Below the pieces are notes generated by a model that searched no databases, was not told the DNA's origin, and saw only the letters and a list, made by a program, of their open reading frames with translations. Source: Burkholderia glumae LMG 2196 = ATCC 33617 (lineage in GTDB: Bacteria; Pseudomonadota; Gammaproteobacteria; Burkholderiales; Burkholderiaceae). From it: a DNA stretch of 64,000 nt. The translations under genes and the position numbers were made by a program. The first letter of the stretch is position 1. The number at the start of each line of letters is the position of its first letter. Below are positions 43,238 to 53,281 of this stretch, one piece after another. The DNA is taken from NCBI RefSeq assembly GCF_000960995.1, contig NZ_CP009435.1, positions 2,852,001-2,916,000 on the forward strand. The letters run 5' to 3'.

Positions 43238-44491
43238 ATGAACCTTCAACCCCGCTTCCGGCGCGGCCTCGCCGCGCTCGCCGTGGCCGCGCTGACCGGC
43301 CTGTCGGCGTCGGCCGCGCTGGCCGGCACGCTGAGCGTCAACATCGCGTACAAGGGCGCGAGCCAGCGTGCGGTGTGGACCCAGGTGGTGGACCAGTTCA
43401 AGCAATCGCACCCCGGCACCGACGTCAAGCTCGCGTTCGTCGACGAGGAAGCCTACAAGGTGCAGTTGCCGAACTGGCTGACCACGGCGCCGCCCGACAT
43501 CATCAACTGGCACGACGGCGAGCGCATGGCCTACTACGCCAAGCGCGGGCTGTTCGAGGACCTGTCCGCCGACTGGCAGAAGAACCACTGGGACACGATG
43601 TACGCCTCGACGAAGGAGGCCTCGTCGTACCAGGGCAAGCCCTATGCGGCGCCCACCGTCTACTACGCGTGGGGGATGTTCTATCGCAAGAACCTGTTCA
43701 AGAAGGTCGGCATCACCGCCGAGCCGACCACCTGGGCCGAGTTCCTCGACGACTGCAAGAAGCTCAAGGCCGCCGGCATCACGCCGATCGCGGTGGGCGG
43801 CCGCGATGCGTGGACCCTGGCCGGCTGGTTCGACTACCTGGACCTGCGCCTGAACGGCAACGCGTTCCACCAGCAGCTGATGGCCGGCCAGATCCCCTAC
43901 ACCGACGCGCGCGTGAAGAAGGTCTACACCACCTGGAAGCAGCTGATCGACGCGGGCTACTTCATCGACAACGCGCTGTCCTACGATCTCGACGCGGCGC
44001 AGCCGTTCCTGTTCCAGGACAAGGCCGCGATGATGCTGATGGGCACCTTCATCACCGGCGGCTTCACGCCGGCGGTGCGGCAGGACATGGGCTTCTTCCG
44101 CTTCCCGGTGATCGACGCGAACGTGCCGATCGCCGAGGACGGCCCGGTGGAATCGCTGCACATCCCCGCCAAGGCCAAGAACAAGGCGGACGCGCATGCG
44201 TTCCTCGCGTTCGTCGAGACGCCGGCCATCGGCGCGCAGCTGGCCAAGGGGCTCGGCTCGCTGTCGGCCAACAGCCGCTCGCCGGAGCCCGACGACGCGA
44301 TCTCGAGGATTGCCTTCCACCTGCTGGCCGACACCAAGGGCGGCATCGCGCAGTTCTACGATCGCGACATGACCAAGGAAATGGCCGACGAGGGCATGAA
44401 GGGCATGCAGCAGTTCCTCGCCGATCCGGGCAAGCTCGACGCGGTGCTCGCGCAGCTCGAGGCCGCGCGCCAGCGCATCTACCGGAAGTGA
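43238..44491 (+). CDS. Periplasmic sugar-binding protein of the galactoside ABC importer
   Basis: 417 aa. The signal peptide (basic start NLQPRFRRG, then a hydrophobic stretch, cleavage near ALAG) is followed by a family 1 extracellular solute-binding protein (VDQFKQSHPGTDVKLAF, NWHDGERMAYYAKRGLFEDL, WGMFYRKNLFKKVGI). aggag stands before the ATG at 43238. It delivers the sugar to the two permeases encoded next. Confidence 0.92.
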   Translation: MNLQPRFRRGLAALAVAALTGLSASAALAGTLSVNIAYKGASQRAVWTQVVDQFKQSHPGTDVKLAFVDEEAYKVQLPNWLTTAPPDIINWHDGERMAYYAKRGLFEDLSADWQKNHWDTMYASTKEASSYQGKPYAAPTVYYAWGMFYRKNLFKKVGITAEPTTWAEFLDDCKKLKAAGITPIAVGGRDAWTLAGWFDYLDLRLNGNAFHQQLMAGQIPYTDARVKKVYTTWKQLIDAGYFIDNALSYDLDAAQPFLFQDKAAMMLMGTFITGGFTPAVRQDMGFFRFPVIDANVPIAEDGPVESLHIPAKAKNKADAHAFLAFVETPAIGAQLAKGLGSLSANSRSPEPDDAISRIAFHLLADTKGGIAQFYDRDMTKEMADEGMKGMQQFLADPGKLDAVLAQLEAARQRIYRK

Positions 44492-44602
44492 TGCGGGAAC
44501 CGAACCCGCAGTGAACTGGAAGCGAGCGGGGCCGGCGGCGGCACCGGGCGGGCCGCAGGCCGCCCGTGCCGCCGCCCCCCGCGACCATCAAGGAGATCCG
44601 CC

Positions 44603-45595
44603 GTGCCACGTATCGTGCTTTCCTCGCCGCCGGCTGCGGCCGCCGCGCAGCGCAACGAGCCGGGCGGCGAGCCCGCCGGCGCGGGCCGCGCCGCGCCGCC
44701 GCGCCCCCGGGCGCACGCGCCGCGGCCGCGCCGGCGCGCCTCGCCCACCGAGCGCCGCCAGCGGCTCGCCGCGGCGCTGTTCCTCGCGCCGGCCTGCCTG
44801 ATGTTCGCGCTCTACGTGGTGTGGCCGGTGGTGTCCACCATCCGGCTGTCGTTCTACCACTGGGACGGCATGAGCGAGCCCGACTTCATCGGCCTGGCCA
44901 ACTACGCCGAGCTGATCCACAGCGACACGTTCTATACCGCGCTGAAGAACAACCTGATCTGGCTGCTGCTGTTCCTGCTCGCGCCGCCGCTGGGCCTCGC
45001 GATCGCGCTGTACCTGAACCAGGCGGTGGCCGGCATGCGCGTGGTGAAGTCGCTGTTCTTCGCGCCGTTCGTGCTGTCGGGCGTGGTGGTCGGGCTGATC
45101 TATTCGTGGTTCTACGATCCGACCTTCGGCCTGCTCAAGCTGCTGATCGGCCAGGGCATCCCGGTGCTCGGCGATCCCCGCTACGCCACGCCCGGCATCA
45201 TCTTCGCCGCGCTGTGGCCGCAGACGGCCTACTGCATGATCCTCTACCTGACCGGCCTGACCACGCTGAACGCCGAGCAGATCGAGGCCGCCCGCATGGA
45301 GGGCGCGCGCGGCTGGACGCTGCTCTGGCACGTGATCCTGCCGCAGTTGCGGCCCACCACGTTCATGGCGGTGGTGGTGACGGTGATCGGCGCGCTGCGC
45401 AGCTTCGACCTGATCTCGGTGATGACCTCGGGCGGCCCGTTCGACAGCTCCACCGTGCTCGCGTACTACATGTACGACCAGGCGATCAAGTACTTCCGCT
45501 TCGGCTATTCGTCGGCGATCGCGGTGGTGCTGTTCGCGATCATGATGCTCTACATCGTCTACCACCTGCGCCATCTGCTGCGCAGCGAACACTGA
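44603..45595 (+). CDS. ABC sugar permease, MalF/UgpA type
   Basis: 330 aa from the GTG at 44603 (aaggag upstream). The first about 55 residues are Ala/Pro/Arg-rich and cytoplasmic. Six membrane helices follow, with the EAA loop EAARMEGARGWTLLWHVILPQLRP that contacts the ATPase. Partner of the next permease. Confidence 0.92.
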   Translation: MPRIVLSSPPAAAAAQRNEPGGEPAGAGRAAPPRPRAHAPRPRRRASPTERRQRLAAALFLAPACLMFALYVVWPVVSTIRLSFYHWDGMSEPDFIGLANYAELIHSDTFYTALKNNLIWLLLFLLAPPLGLAIALYLNQAVAGMRVVKSLFFAPFVLSGVVVGLIYSWFYDPTFGLLKLLIGQGIPVLGDPRYATPGIIFAALWPQTAYCMILYLTGLTTLNAEQIEAARMEGARGWTLLWHVILPQLRPTTFMAVVVTVIGALRSFDLISVMTSGGPFDSSTVLAYYMYDQAIKYFRFGYSSAIAVVLFAIMMLYIVYHLRHLLRSEH

Positions 45596-45617
45596 CCGTC
45601 CGACAGGAGACGCCCGC

Positions 45618-46469
45618 ATGTTTCCGATGCCGATCGACCGCTGGAAGCCCGTCTCGCGCAGGCTCTACAAGCTCACGCTGCCGCTCGCGCTGCTGCTGTG
45701 GCTGCTGCCGCTCATCGCCGTGCTGATTACCTCGGTGCGCTCCACCGAGGAACTGAACGCCGGCGACTACTGGGGCTGGCCGCAGCATTTCGCGCTGGTC
45801 GAGAACTACCGCGAGGCACTGAGCGCCTCGCCGATGCTGCACTATCTCTGGAACAGCGTGCTGATCACGCTGCCGTCGGTGGCCGGCTCGATCGTGCTGG
45901 CGGCGCTGGCGGGCTTCGCGCTCGCCGTCTACCGGTTCCCCGGCAACGCGGCGCTGTTCGGCACCTTCGTGGCCGGCAACTTCGTGCCGATCCAGGTGCT
46001 GATGATCCCGGTGCGCGACCTCACGCTGAAGCTCGGCCTCTACAACAGCGTGAGCGGGCTGATCCTGTTCCATCTGTCGTTCCAGACCGGCTTCTGCGCG
46101 CTGTTCCTGCGCAACTTCATCAAGCAGCTGCCGTTCGAGCTGATCGAGGCCGCGCGCATCGAGGGCGCGGGCGAATGGACGGTGTTCTGGCGCATCGTGG
46201 TGCCGCTGATCCGCCCCGCCCTCGCGGCGCTCGCGATCCTGGTGTTCACCTTCGTCTGGAACGACTATTTCTGGGCGCTGTGCCTGACGCAGGGCGACGA
46301 CGCCGCGCCGATCACGGTGGGCGTGGCCGCGCTCAAGGGCCAGTGGACGACCTCGTGGAACCTCGTCTCGGCCGGCTCGATCCTCGCGGCGCTGCCGTCG
46401 GTGGCGACGTTCTTCCTGATGCAGAAGCACTTCGTGGCCGGGCTGACCTTCGGAGCGACCAAGGGGTGA
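45618..46469 (+). CDS. ABC sugar permease, MalG/UgpE type
   Basis: 283 aa, ATG with caggaga before it. Six membrane helices; EAA loop EAARIEGAGEWTVFWRIVVPLIRP near residue 180. Last gene of the LacI-controlled operon. It converges with the following hydrolase gene, 44 bp away. Confidence 0.92.
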   Translation: MFPMPIDRWKPVSRRLYKLTLPLALLLWLLPLIAVLITSVRSTEELNAGDYWGWPQHFALVENYREALSASPMLHYLWNSVLITLPSVAGSIVLAALAGFALAVYRFPGNAALFGTFVAGNFVPIQVLMIPVRDLTLKLGLYNSVSGLILFHLSFQTGFCALFLRNFIKQLPFELIEAARIEGAGEWTVFWRIVVPLIRPALAALAILVFTFVWNDYFWALCLTQGDDAAPITVGVAALKGQWTTSWNLVSAGSILAALPSVATFFLMQKHFVAGLTFGATKG

Positions 46470-46513
46470 GGGCCGACGCGCCGGCGCCCGCCTGGCTGCC
46501 GCCTCGCGCCGCC

Positions 46514-47356
46514 TCATGCCGCTCCCAGCCAGTGCAGCACCTGCTGCCAGCGCGGCGCCGTCATTGCGTCGAACCAGCTGTCGTGGTTCGCCTCCGGCAG
46601 CAGCATCAGGCGGCTGCCGGGATGCGCGCGCGCCAGACGTTCGGCGTGCGCCACCGGGATCAGCGTGTCGCGCTGCGAGCCGATGATCACGAGCGGGCCG
46701 CGATAGGCGGCGGTCGCCGCGACCGAATCGAACGGGTCGTGCAGCATCCAGCGCACCGGAAACGCTGGATACTGCTCGTGCGCCACCGAGGCGAGCGTGT
46801 CCCACGGCGTGATCAGCGCGACGCCGGCCAGCGCGTGCTCGTTGCCCTGCACCACCCGCGCGGCCATTCCCGCGCCGAGTGATTCGCCCACCAGCCAGAC
46901 CTCGCCGGGCCAGCTCGCCAGCGTCTGCGCGAGCGCCTCGCGCGAGGCGGCCAGCGCGGCGCGCATGGTGCGCGCTCCGGCACGCCGGCCGTGGCCCGGG
47001 TATTCGGCGATCACCACGCGGTAGCCGGCGTGCGCGAACACGTCCGCCAGCGGCAGCTTGGTCTCCGCCGACTCCTCGTTGCCGTGGTAGACGATCACGG
47101 TGCCGCGCGGCGCCGCCCCGGCCGGCGTGACGACGTAGCCGGCATAGGCGCCGCGGATCTGCCAGCGCTCGACGCGCTCGCCAGGATGCGGCATGCCGCG
47201 CGGATCGGCCGTGCCCGGCGTCGACGGCAGCAGCAGGCGGTCCTGCATCAGGTACAGCCCGGCGGCCGCGGCCAGGTAAAGGCCGGCGGCGACCCCGAGG
47301 CCGGCCATGACGATCCGTTTGGCAGACATGATGGCAGACATGAGGTGTCGAGGCAT
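46514..47356 (-). CDS. Membrane-anchored alpha/beta hydrolase
   Basis: 280 aa. A hydrophobic N-terminal anchor (residues about 14-36) is followed by an alpha/beta hydrolase domain with nucleophile GESLG, VYHGNEES as oxyanion region, an Asp in SQRDTLIPV and a His in EANHDSWF. It resembles the FrsA/BEM46-like group of lipases and esterases. Three in-frame ATGs (47356, 47341, 47329) compete and none has a good ribosome site. Confidence 0.82.
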   Translation of the reverse strand: MPRHLMSAIMSAKRIVMAGLGVAAGLYLAAAAGLYLMQDRLLLPSTPGTADPRGMPHPGERVERWQIRGAYAGYVVTPAGAAPRGTVIVYHGNEESAETKLPLADVFAHAGYRVVIAEYPGHGRRAGARTMRAALAASREALAQTLASWPGEVWLVGESLGAGMAARVVQGNEHALAGVALITPWDTLASVAHEQYPAFPVRWMLHDPFDSVAATAAYRGPLVIIGSQRDTLIPVAHAERLARAHPGSRLMLLPEANHDSWFDAMTAPRWQQVLHWLGAA

Positions 47357-47446
47357 CGCAATGGAAACAAGCCAGTATAGGGAGCCGCGCGGCAGGCGGG
47401 CAGGACGCGGCCGGGCCTCACGCCCGGCCCCGGGCGGCCCGCGCGC

Positions 47447-48004
47447 CTACTGCGCCGTCATGCGCAGCAGCGAGGTGTCGTAGCCGAGTTCGGCCGCGCG
47501 CGCGACGAGCTGCTGGCGCAGCAGCGCGGACGGATGCGCCTCGCGCGTCAGCAGCCAGAGAAAGCGCCCCGACGGTTCGCCGACGATCGACCAGCTGTAG
47601 TCGTCCGCATGGTCGAGCACCCAGTAGTCGCCGACATAGAACGGGCCGAAGAACGACACCTTCAGCTTCGCGCCCATGCTGTCGGGCACCGGCTTCGCAC
47701 GGCCCTTCGAGACGCGCGGCGCGCCGTTCGCATCGCGCGCGCAGGCGTTGACGACCTCGATCAGGCCGTCCGGTAGCCGCGCGTAGTCGGCGGTCACGCC
47801 GTCGCAACCGCGCTCGAAACGGTTCTCGTAGCGCGCGAACTCGTACCAGCGCCCCAGATAGCGATCGAGTTCGACGGGCCTGGCCGGTTGTGGTACGGCC
47901 GCGTTGCCGCGCTTGCCGCCGATCAGGCCGCAGCCGTTGAGCAGCAGCGCGGCGCCGGACACGGCGACGGTCAATGCAGCGAGACGTACCAGAGATCGAT
48001 TCAT
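47447..48004 (-). CDS. blc: Outer-membrane lipoprotein lipocalin (Blc-like)
   Basis: 185 aa. The signal peptide ends in a lipobox (LLNGC). The lipocalin signature GRWYEFARYENRFERGC and the C-terminal GYDTSLLRMT are clear, and the length matches Blc. Blc proteins bind lysophospholipids or fatty acids during envelope stress. aaggaaa lies before the ATG at 48004. Confidence 0.92.
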   Translation of the reverse strand: MNRSLVRLAALTVAVSGAALLLNGCGLIGGKRGNAAVPQPARPVELDRYLGRWYEFARYENRFERGCDGVTADYARLPDGLIEVVNACARDANGAPRVSKGRAKPVPDSMGAKLKVSFFGPFYVGDYWVLDHADDYSWSIVGEPSGRFLWLLTREAHPSALLRQQLVARAAELGYDTSLLRMTAQ

Positions 48005-48393
48005 TCGGGTTTCCTTGTCATGGACAATCTGCACCGCGCAAGCAGGTTCGATACCACCTGCGCGCGAACCGTGGCACGGCCCGCGCGCTGGCGGTCCGTG
48101 CGTTCGATGCGGCGTGGCGCGCCTGCCGCGCCGCAGCCGCCGGATGCCGCCATTCTTGCAAGGCGGCCTTGGCTGGATTGTAGTATTTACCGGCGCCTGC
48201 CCCGGCGGCGGCGGCCAGCGCGGGCGAGCCGTCGCGCCACGAGAGCCCGGCGGCGCGGGCGCCCGGCGCGCCTGACGCGAACTGGCGCGGCAATTGCATG
48301 GTGAACGGGCGGCCGGCACGGCACGCCGTGGCCGGCGTCGAGCTTCGACATCTCGCCCTTCCTCCACCCTTCAACTCTCGGGAGCCAACCGCC

Positions 48394-48570
48394 ATGCTCA
48401 AATGGGCCTTGATTTTCGCGGTGATCGCCATCGTCGCCGGACTGTTCGGATTCACCGGCATCGCCGCCGGCTCGGCGGCAATCGCCAAGTTCCTGTTCGG
48501 CCTGTTCCTCGTGCTCTGCATCGTCTTCCTGGTGATCGGCATGGTGGTGGCCAAGCGCGTCGTCAAATAG
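48394..48570 (+). CDS. DUF1328 small membrane protein (YtjA-like)
   Basis: 58 aa, two membrane helices: MLKWALIFAVIAIVAGLFGF and AKFLFGLFLVLCIVFLVIG. gggag lies before the ATG. The upstream open frame is not part of the protein. The role is unknown; such proteins are often stress-induced. Confidence 0.9.
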   Translation: MLKWALIFAVIAIVAGLFGFTGIAAGSAAIAKFLFGLFLVLCIVFLVIGMVVAKRVVK

Positions 48571-48901
48571 CGCCGTCCGAGGCCCGGGCTCGCGAGGCGG
48601 CGGATCCCGGGCCGGTTCGCCGCGCCGTCCCGCTACCCGGCGCGGTGGACTCGACGCGCCCGCCGCCCCCACGCGCCGGCCGCCGCGCCTGCGCCAGGCC
48701 AGCGGCGTCGCGCCCGGCACGCCGCCGCGATGCGCGTGCCGCGTCGGACCGGCCGTTGCCGCGGGCGCGACGCCGGCCCGGCATCGCACCCTTCACGTCC
48801 TTCACGCCCCACCCGCCACGTCCCGTCCGCCCCACGGCGGCGGCCCCCACGCCCAGCCAACCGGCATGCCGGCTGAATGACAGCGAGCCGCGCGCGGCCC
48901 G
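48571..48901. other. 331-bp GC-rich gap
   Basis: Very GC-rich, with only low-complexity Arg/Ala/Pro ORFs in all frames. I see no gene or clear regulatory site. Confidence 0.5.
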
Positions 48902-49942
48902 TCAGGCGCTCTGCTGCCCCGCCGCGAGCCGATGGCCGCCCGTGCCCGCAGCGCCGGACGGCGCCACGCGCGGCCAGACCGCGCCCGGGCGCGCGCCCTT
49001 GTGCGCGCCGTGACGCCGCGCGCCGGACGGCTCGATGCCGGCGGAGGGCACCGGGCGATGCACGGTGTCGAGCCTGAACGGCGCCGGCGCGATCGCCGAC
49101 GGCCCCTCGCTGAAGAAGCGGCCGCAGCCGCTGCCGTCGCTGCCGTCAGCATCGGCCGGCGCGCACGAGTGCGGCGTGTCGAGCCCGTCGTCGGCCGGCC
49201 GGGACGGTGCGTGGATCGTGCCGCCCGCCTCCAGCGCGGCGATCCCGGCCACCACTACCAGCGCGTTCAGCGCGTGGCGCAGCGCGGACTGACGGCAATG
49301 GCGCCGCAGGTCGGCATCGTAGCGTTCGAGCGCCGCGTGCCCGCGCGGGCTCAATGCGAAGCCGCCCGCGGCCGTCTTGCGCACGTAGCCGGCCGCGACC
49401 AGCGTGGCCGTGATGCGCTCCAGGCAGCGGCGCCGCTCGTCCACCGCGGCGTCGCGCGGCACCTGCGGCCAGTCGGCCAGCGCCAGCAGCGCGGCCGGCG
49501 CCACCTGCGACGACAGTTCGGCCGACAGCGCCGCGATCCGCCCGAGTACCTCCATGCGCGCCGCGCGCGGGGCGTTGGCGTGCCAGAAGCCGCGCATGCG
49601 CAGGTCGCCCAGCCATGCCGCGAGCCGGTAGCCGTGCAGCCGCACGCCCAGCACCACGCGCCAGGCCTCGCGCTCGTGAAACATGTAGCGGCGCAGGTAG
49701 ACGACGTAGCTCAGCTGCTGCCGCCCAAGTCCGGCGAGCGTCGTCGCTGCCGGCGCCGCCTCGCCGCCGAGCACGCTGACGCGGTCGCCGTCGAGCCCGG
49801 TCACGAGCAGGCGCCGGGCATGGCCGGCTTGCGCGGCCAGATGGGCGATCACCTGCGGGCGGCCGGTCGGGTCCGCGCTGCCGATCGGTCGCACGCAGGC
49901 CATCGCCAGCGCGCGCCGCAAGAACCACTGGTTGATGAACAT
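48902..49942 (-). CDS. Uncharacterised protein with winged-helix-like segment and one membrane helix
   Basis: 346 aa from the ATG at 49942 (cggag upstream). It begins MFINQWFLRRALAMACVRPIG. Residues about 175-220 (CLERITATLVAAGYVRKTAAGGFALSPRGHAALERY) look like a winged-helix DNA-binding fold. A hydrophobic helix follows (ALNALVVVAGIAALEAGG), then a long Gly/Ala/Pro-rich, probably disordered tail. I know no function. Confidence 0.6.
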   Translation of the reverse strand: MFINQWFLRRALAMACVRPIGSADPTGRPQVIAHLAAQAGHARRLLVTGLDGDRVSVLGGEAAPAATTLAGLGRQQLSYVVYLRRYMFHEREAWRVVLGVRLHGYRLAAWLGDLRMRGFWHANAPRAARMEVLGRIAALSAELSSQVAPAALLALADWPQVPRDAAVDERRRCLERITATLVAAGYVRKTAAGGFALSPRGHAALERYDADLRRHCRQSALRHALNALVVVAGIAALEAGGTIHAPSRPADDGLDTPHSCAPADADGSDGSGCGRFFSEGPSAIAPAPFRLDTVHRPVPSAGIEPSGARRHGAHKGARPGAVWPRVAPSGAAGTGGHRLAAGQQSA

Positions 49943-50409
49943 GGCTGACTCCGTTGTCTGGGATGCGCGTGCGACGGCGACGAGCGGCACGGGCCGGCCG
50001 GGCTTGCGCCGCGCGCCGGCCCGGTGCGGGACTTTCCGTTGACGGAAAAAACTACAATGCCGCTGCCGCGCAGGACCTGCCGGCGCACCGCCCTGCCGGG
50101 CGGCACCCGCCATCCTCGGGCAAGTCAGCGATGCGCAGCGGATTCGCGCGTCGGGTAGCAGCAAGAAGCGAGCCATGCGCAACGGGCCTGGCCGCGCGCG
50201 GAGGGAATGCGGCTCGGGAATGGGCGGCTGGCGCAGGCCGCGCGGCTGCACCGCGTCAGACGCCTGCGCATTCGAGTCGAGCGCCTTGCCGACCGCCACG
50301 AGGCGCTCGTGAAAATCGCCGCCTGCCTCGTCTGCCGACGACACTTTCGAAAATCATGCTGTCGGCGCGGCTTGCTCCCCTTCTTCGAAAGCCGCCTGTT
50401 GCGGCGCCG
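49943..50409. other. 467-bp intergenic stretch
   Basis: Presumably holds the promoter of the winged-helix-like gene (minus strand). The open frames here are extensions of shadows. No gene is supported. Confidence 0.45.
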
Positions 50410-51243
50410 TCATTCGGCCGGATCCCATTGGGGGGCGAATTCCGGGCTCACCACTCGTTGATTTTTTGGAAGGGCAGCAATGAGCGCGCGGTCCTCGTCG
50501 TCAAGCTGGACCTTGAAGGATTCGAGATTGCTCGACTGATTGACACGGCTGGCAGCCTTGGGAATGGCAGCGACATTCGGCTGGTCGAGCAGCCATTTGA
50601 GCGCCACCTGAGTCGGAAGCACGCCGTGCTTCTCTGCGATACGACGAATCTCCGGGATCTCGGCCGCCCGGTTGCGCGCCAGCGGACTATAGGCAACCAG
50701 CGCAATATCATGCTCGATCGCGAACTGCAGCAGCTTGCTCTGGCCAAGCGTGACATGGTATTCCACTTGATGCGCAGCGATCGGGGCGCCCATCTCCACC
50801 ACCACTTGGCGGAGCAAGGGCAACGGGAAGTTCGCCACCCCTATGTTACGGGCGTACCCACGTTCCTTAAACGAAATCAGCGTGTCGATCGTGCGTTCGA
50901 GATCCCAGTCCTTGCTCGGCCAATGGATCAGGAACAAATCCAAATAGTCGGTCCGCAACGACCGCCGCGAGTTGTCGAGCGATTGCTGCATATCCGCCGG
51001 GGATAGTTTGTCCCACCACACCTTGCTGGTCAGATAAATATCATCGCGCGACACACTGGATTCGGCCAGCGCACGACCGACTGCTTCCTCGTTGTTGTAG
51101 GCCGCTGCGGTATCGACGTGCCGATAGCCGAGTTCCAGAGCCAGCGCAACGGCCCGCGTGCATTCCTCGCCCACCATCGGCCACGTTCCCAAGCCCAGCT
51201 TAGGCATGTTCATTTGGTGAGAGTCAATCACGACGCTTTGCAT
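50410..51243 (-). CDS. Aldo/keto reductase
   Basis: 277 aa from the ATG at 51243 (aagga upstream). The catalytic tetrad is visible: Asp and Tyr in HVDTAAAYNNE, Lys in LTSKVWW and His in FLIHWP. NADPH-binding residues lie in IPKAASRVNQSSNL. It reduces small aldehydes or ketones, such as methylglyoxal or 2,5-diketogluconate-type substrates. It lies downstream of the flavoprotein gene with a 272-bp gap and may be transcribed separately. Confidence 0.9.
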   Translation of the reverse strand: MQSVVIDSHQMNMPKLGLGTWPMVGEECTRAVALALELGYRHVDTAAAYNNEEAVGRALAESSVSRDDIYLTSKVWWDKLSPADMQQSLDNSRRSLRTDYLDLFLIHWPSKDWDLERTIDTLISFKERGYARNIGVANFPLPLLRQVVVEMGAPIAAHQVEYHVTLGQSKLLQFAIEHDIALVAYSPLARNRAAEIPEIRRIAEKHGVLPTQVALKWLLDQPNVAAIPKAASRVNQSSNLESFKVQLDDEDRALIAALPKNQRVVSPEFAPQWDPAE

Positions 51244-51515
51244 TTCGGTTTTTCCTTGCTGTTCAAATATCAATATTGCCAATTGGCGGCGCTCGGAAAG
51301 GGGCGGCGGCGGTGCGCCGTGCTCCGACACCCTCGCCGGTAGTTTCTGCTCACATGGTCTGCCGCTCCTGTTCGACGATTCGGACAATCTTTGCTGCCGT
51401 GTCGGTTGTCGAGTCACATGCCGGGCCGCTCATCTGGTCTCGCCGGCTCCTCGGGCTTGCTGGGCCGATCTGCAATGCCACGCGAGCGGCAAGGATCTGC
51501 GCCATGCAAGCGATT

Positions 51516-53261
51516 TCACCGCGCCACTTCAATTTCATTTTCTGCAATACGGCTCGCGCGCTCCCGTTCCCCCGCTAGCGAGCGGCCCGCGAGGTAGCCA
51601 AACGTCATCGCCGGGCCAAGCGTGATGCCGCCGCTCGGATAAAATCCGCCCATCACGCTTGCACTATCGTTGCCGGCCGCATATAAGCCGGGAATGACGC
51701 GATGATTGCCGTCCAAGACCCGGGATTGCGCATCGGTCTGCAGTCCCTGGAAGGTGCCGAGGCTGCCAGGCAGCAATTTCACGGCATAGAAAGGCGCCCT
51801 TTCGATAGGCGCGACACAAGGATTGGGCGCGTGTAGCGAGTCGCCCTGGGCGCGATTGAAGGGCGTCGATCCTCGATGAAACTGCGGATCGGCGCCGTCC
51901 CTCGCGTGGGCGTTGTAGGTCTGTATCGTCCTGACGAGCGCCCGCGGTTCAATACCGCATCGCACCGCAAGTTCATCGAGGGTCGCCGCCTGCAGCAGGT
52001 AGCCGGAGTCCAGATGCGGTTGAATCGGAAAGGGAAATGGCTTTGAGAAGCCCAGGCCGTAACGCCGCTGGAAGCGGTGATCGCAGATGAGCCACGCATG
52101 GACGTCCTCGCCCGCCGGCGTTATCTCGAGCAGCGCCGAAATAAAATCGTAATACGGCGAGGCTTCATTGACGAAACGTTCGCCGGCCTTGCTGACGGCT
52201 ATCACCCCCGGCTTTGCTCGGTCTATCAGATGTGGGAACACCACATCCTCGGCGCCATTTTGTTGCGGAACCAGCGAGACCGGCACCCATGCCGCCGGTG
52301 CGTGCAGCGTGTCGTCAAAGCGGCCACCGACAGATTCACCGAGGCGAATGCCGTCTCCGGTATTGGTTCGCGGCGCGGCAGACCAATGGTCAAGCCCGCT
52401 CGGCGTATAGAAAAAAGTGCTTTTCCGCCGTTCGATATCGTGCGGATACCCACCACATGCCAGGACCACACCGCGCAAAGCCCGTACCTCGCGCACTGCG
52501 CCGTCGATCTTCAGATGTGCGCCCGCCACCCGCTGCTTTTCCGTTATGAGATCAATTACGGTTGCACCCGCATTCAAATCGACACCGGCATCGATGGCGG
52601 ACTTCAACAGGCGGGCAATCAGCGCGTTGCCGTTTACCAGGTGCATCGAACGCCCATACCGCAGCTTGTGCCATGCAAGCTGAGCGAGACGGCGCGTCAC
52701 GTACAGCGCCGAGCGCACCGACCGCGTCGCCCGGTAGAAATGCGTGATATCGCGTCCGGCCATCAGCCCCATCCCGCCGAGGGTGATAACCGACAAGGGC
52801 TGGCGCAGCTTGTCGATCAATGGGCCGAGCTGCCGTCCGTCGAACGGCATCGCGCAGACGGAGCGCCCGCCGGTCTTCGCGCCAGGCGTCACGTGAAAAT
52901 CCGGAATGGCGTTGCCATCGACAAAACGCACCGAGGAATGGCTCTCGAAAAAATCCAGCATCGCAGGGCCGTGTTCAAGGAACGCATTGACTCTGGCCTC
53001 GTCGAACTGGCCGCCCAGTTCGCTGCGCAGGTAGGTACGGGGCACCTCGATGTCTTCTTCAATACCGGCACGAACAGCCAGATGATTGCGTGGAATCCAC
53101 AGCCACCCGCCGGACCACGCCGTGGTGCCGCCGAAAACGTCTTCTTTTTCCACAACCATGACACGCAGGCCCAAAATCGCCGCCGTCACGGCTGCGGACA
53201 GACCTCCCGCTCCAGAGCCAACGACCAGCACGTCACATTCTACAATCGGGTCCTTTTTCAT
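51516..53261 (-). CDS. FAD-dependent dehydrogenase, 3-ketosteroid-delta1-dehydrogenase / fumarate-reductase flavoprotein family
   Basis: 581 aa. FAD-binding DVLVVGSGAGGLSAAVTAAILG at the N-terminus, the TTAWSGGWLWIP flavin region, and the C-terminal GLYAAGNDSASVMGGFYPSGGITLGPAMTFGYLAG are characteristic. No signal peptide is visible. It follows the TIM-barrel gene by 20 bp on the same strand, forming an operon. An oxidation of a cyclic or steroid-like compound is plausible; the substrate is unknown. Confidence 0.87.
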   Translation of the reverse strand: MKKDPIVECDVLVVGSGAGGLSAAVTAAILGLRVMVVEKEDVFGGTTAWSGGWLWIPRNHLAVRAGIEEDIEVPRTYLRSELGGQFDEARVNAFLEHGPAMLDFFESHSSVRFVDGNAIPDFHVTPGAKTGGRSVCAMPFDGRQLGPLIDKLRQPLSVITLGGMGLMAGRDITHFYRATRSVRSALYVTRRLAQLAWHKLRYGRSMHLVNGNALIARLLKSAIDAGVDLNAGATVIDLITEKQRVAGAHLKIDGAVREVRALRGVVLACGGYPHDIERRKSTFFYTPSGLDHWSAAPRTNTGDGIRLGESVGGRFDDTLHAPAAWVPVSLVPQQNGAEDVVFPHLIDRAKPGVIAVSKAGERFVNEASPYYDFISALLEITPAGEDVHAWLICDHRFQRRYGLGFSKPFPFPIQPHLDSGYLLQAATLDELAVRCGIEPRALVRTIQTYNAHARDGADPQFHRGSTPFNRAQGDSLHAPNPCVAPIERAPFYAVKLLPGSLGTFQGLQTDAQSRVLDGNHRVIPGLYAAGNDSASVMGGFYPSGGITLGPAMTFGYLAGRSLAGERERASRIAENEIEVAR

Positions 53262-53281
53262 ATTTCCTCAGCTTCACGTGA

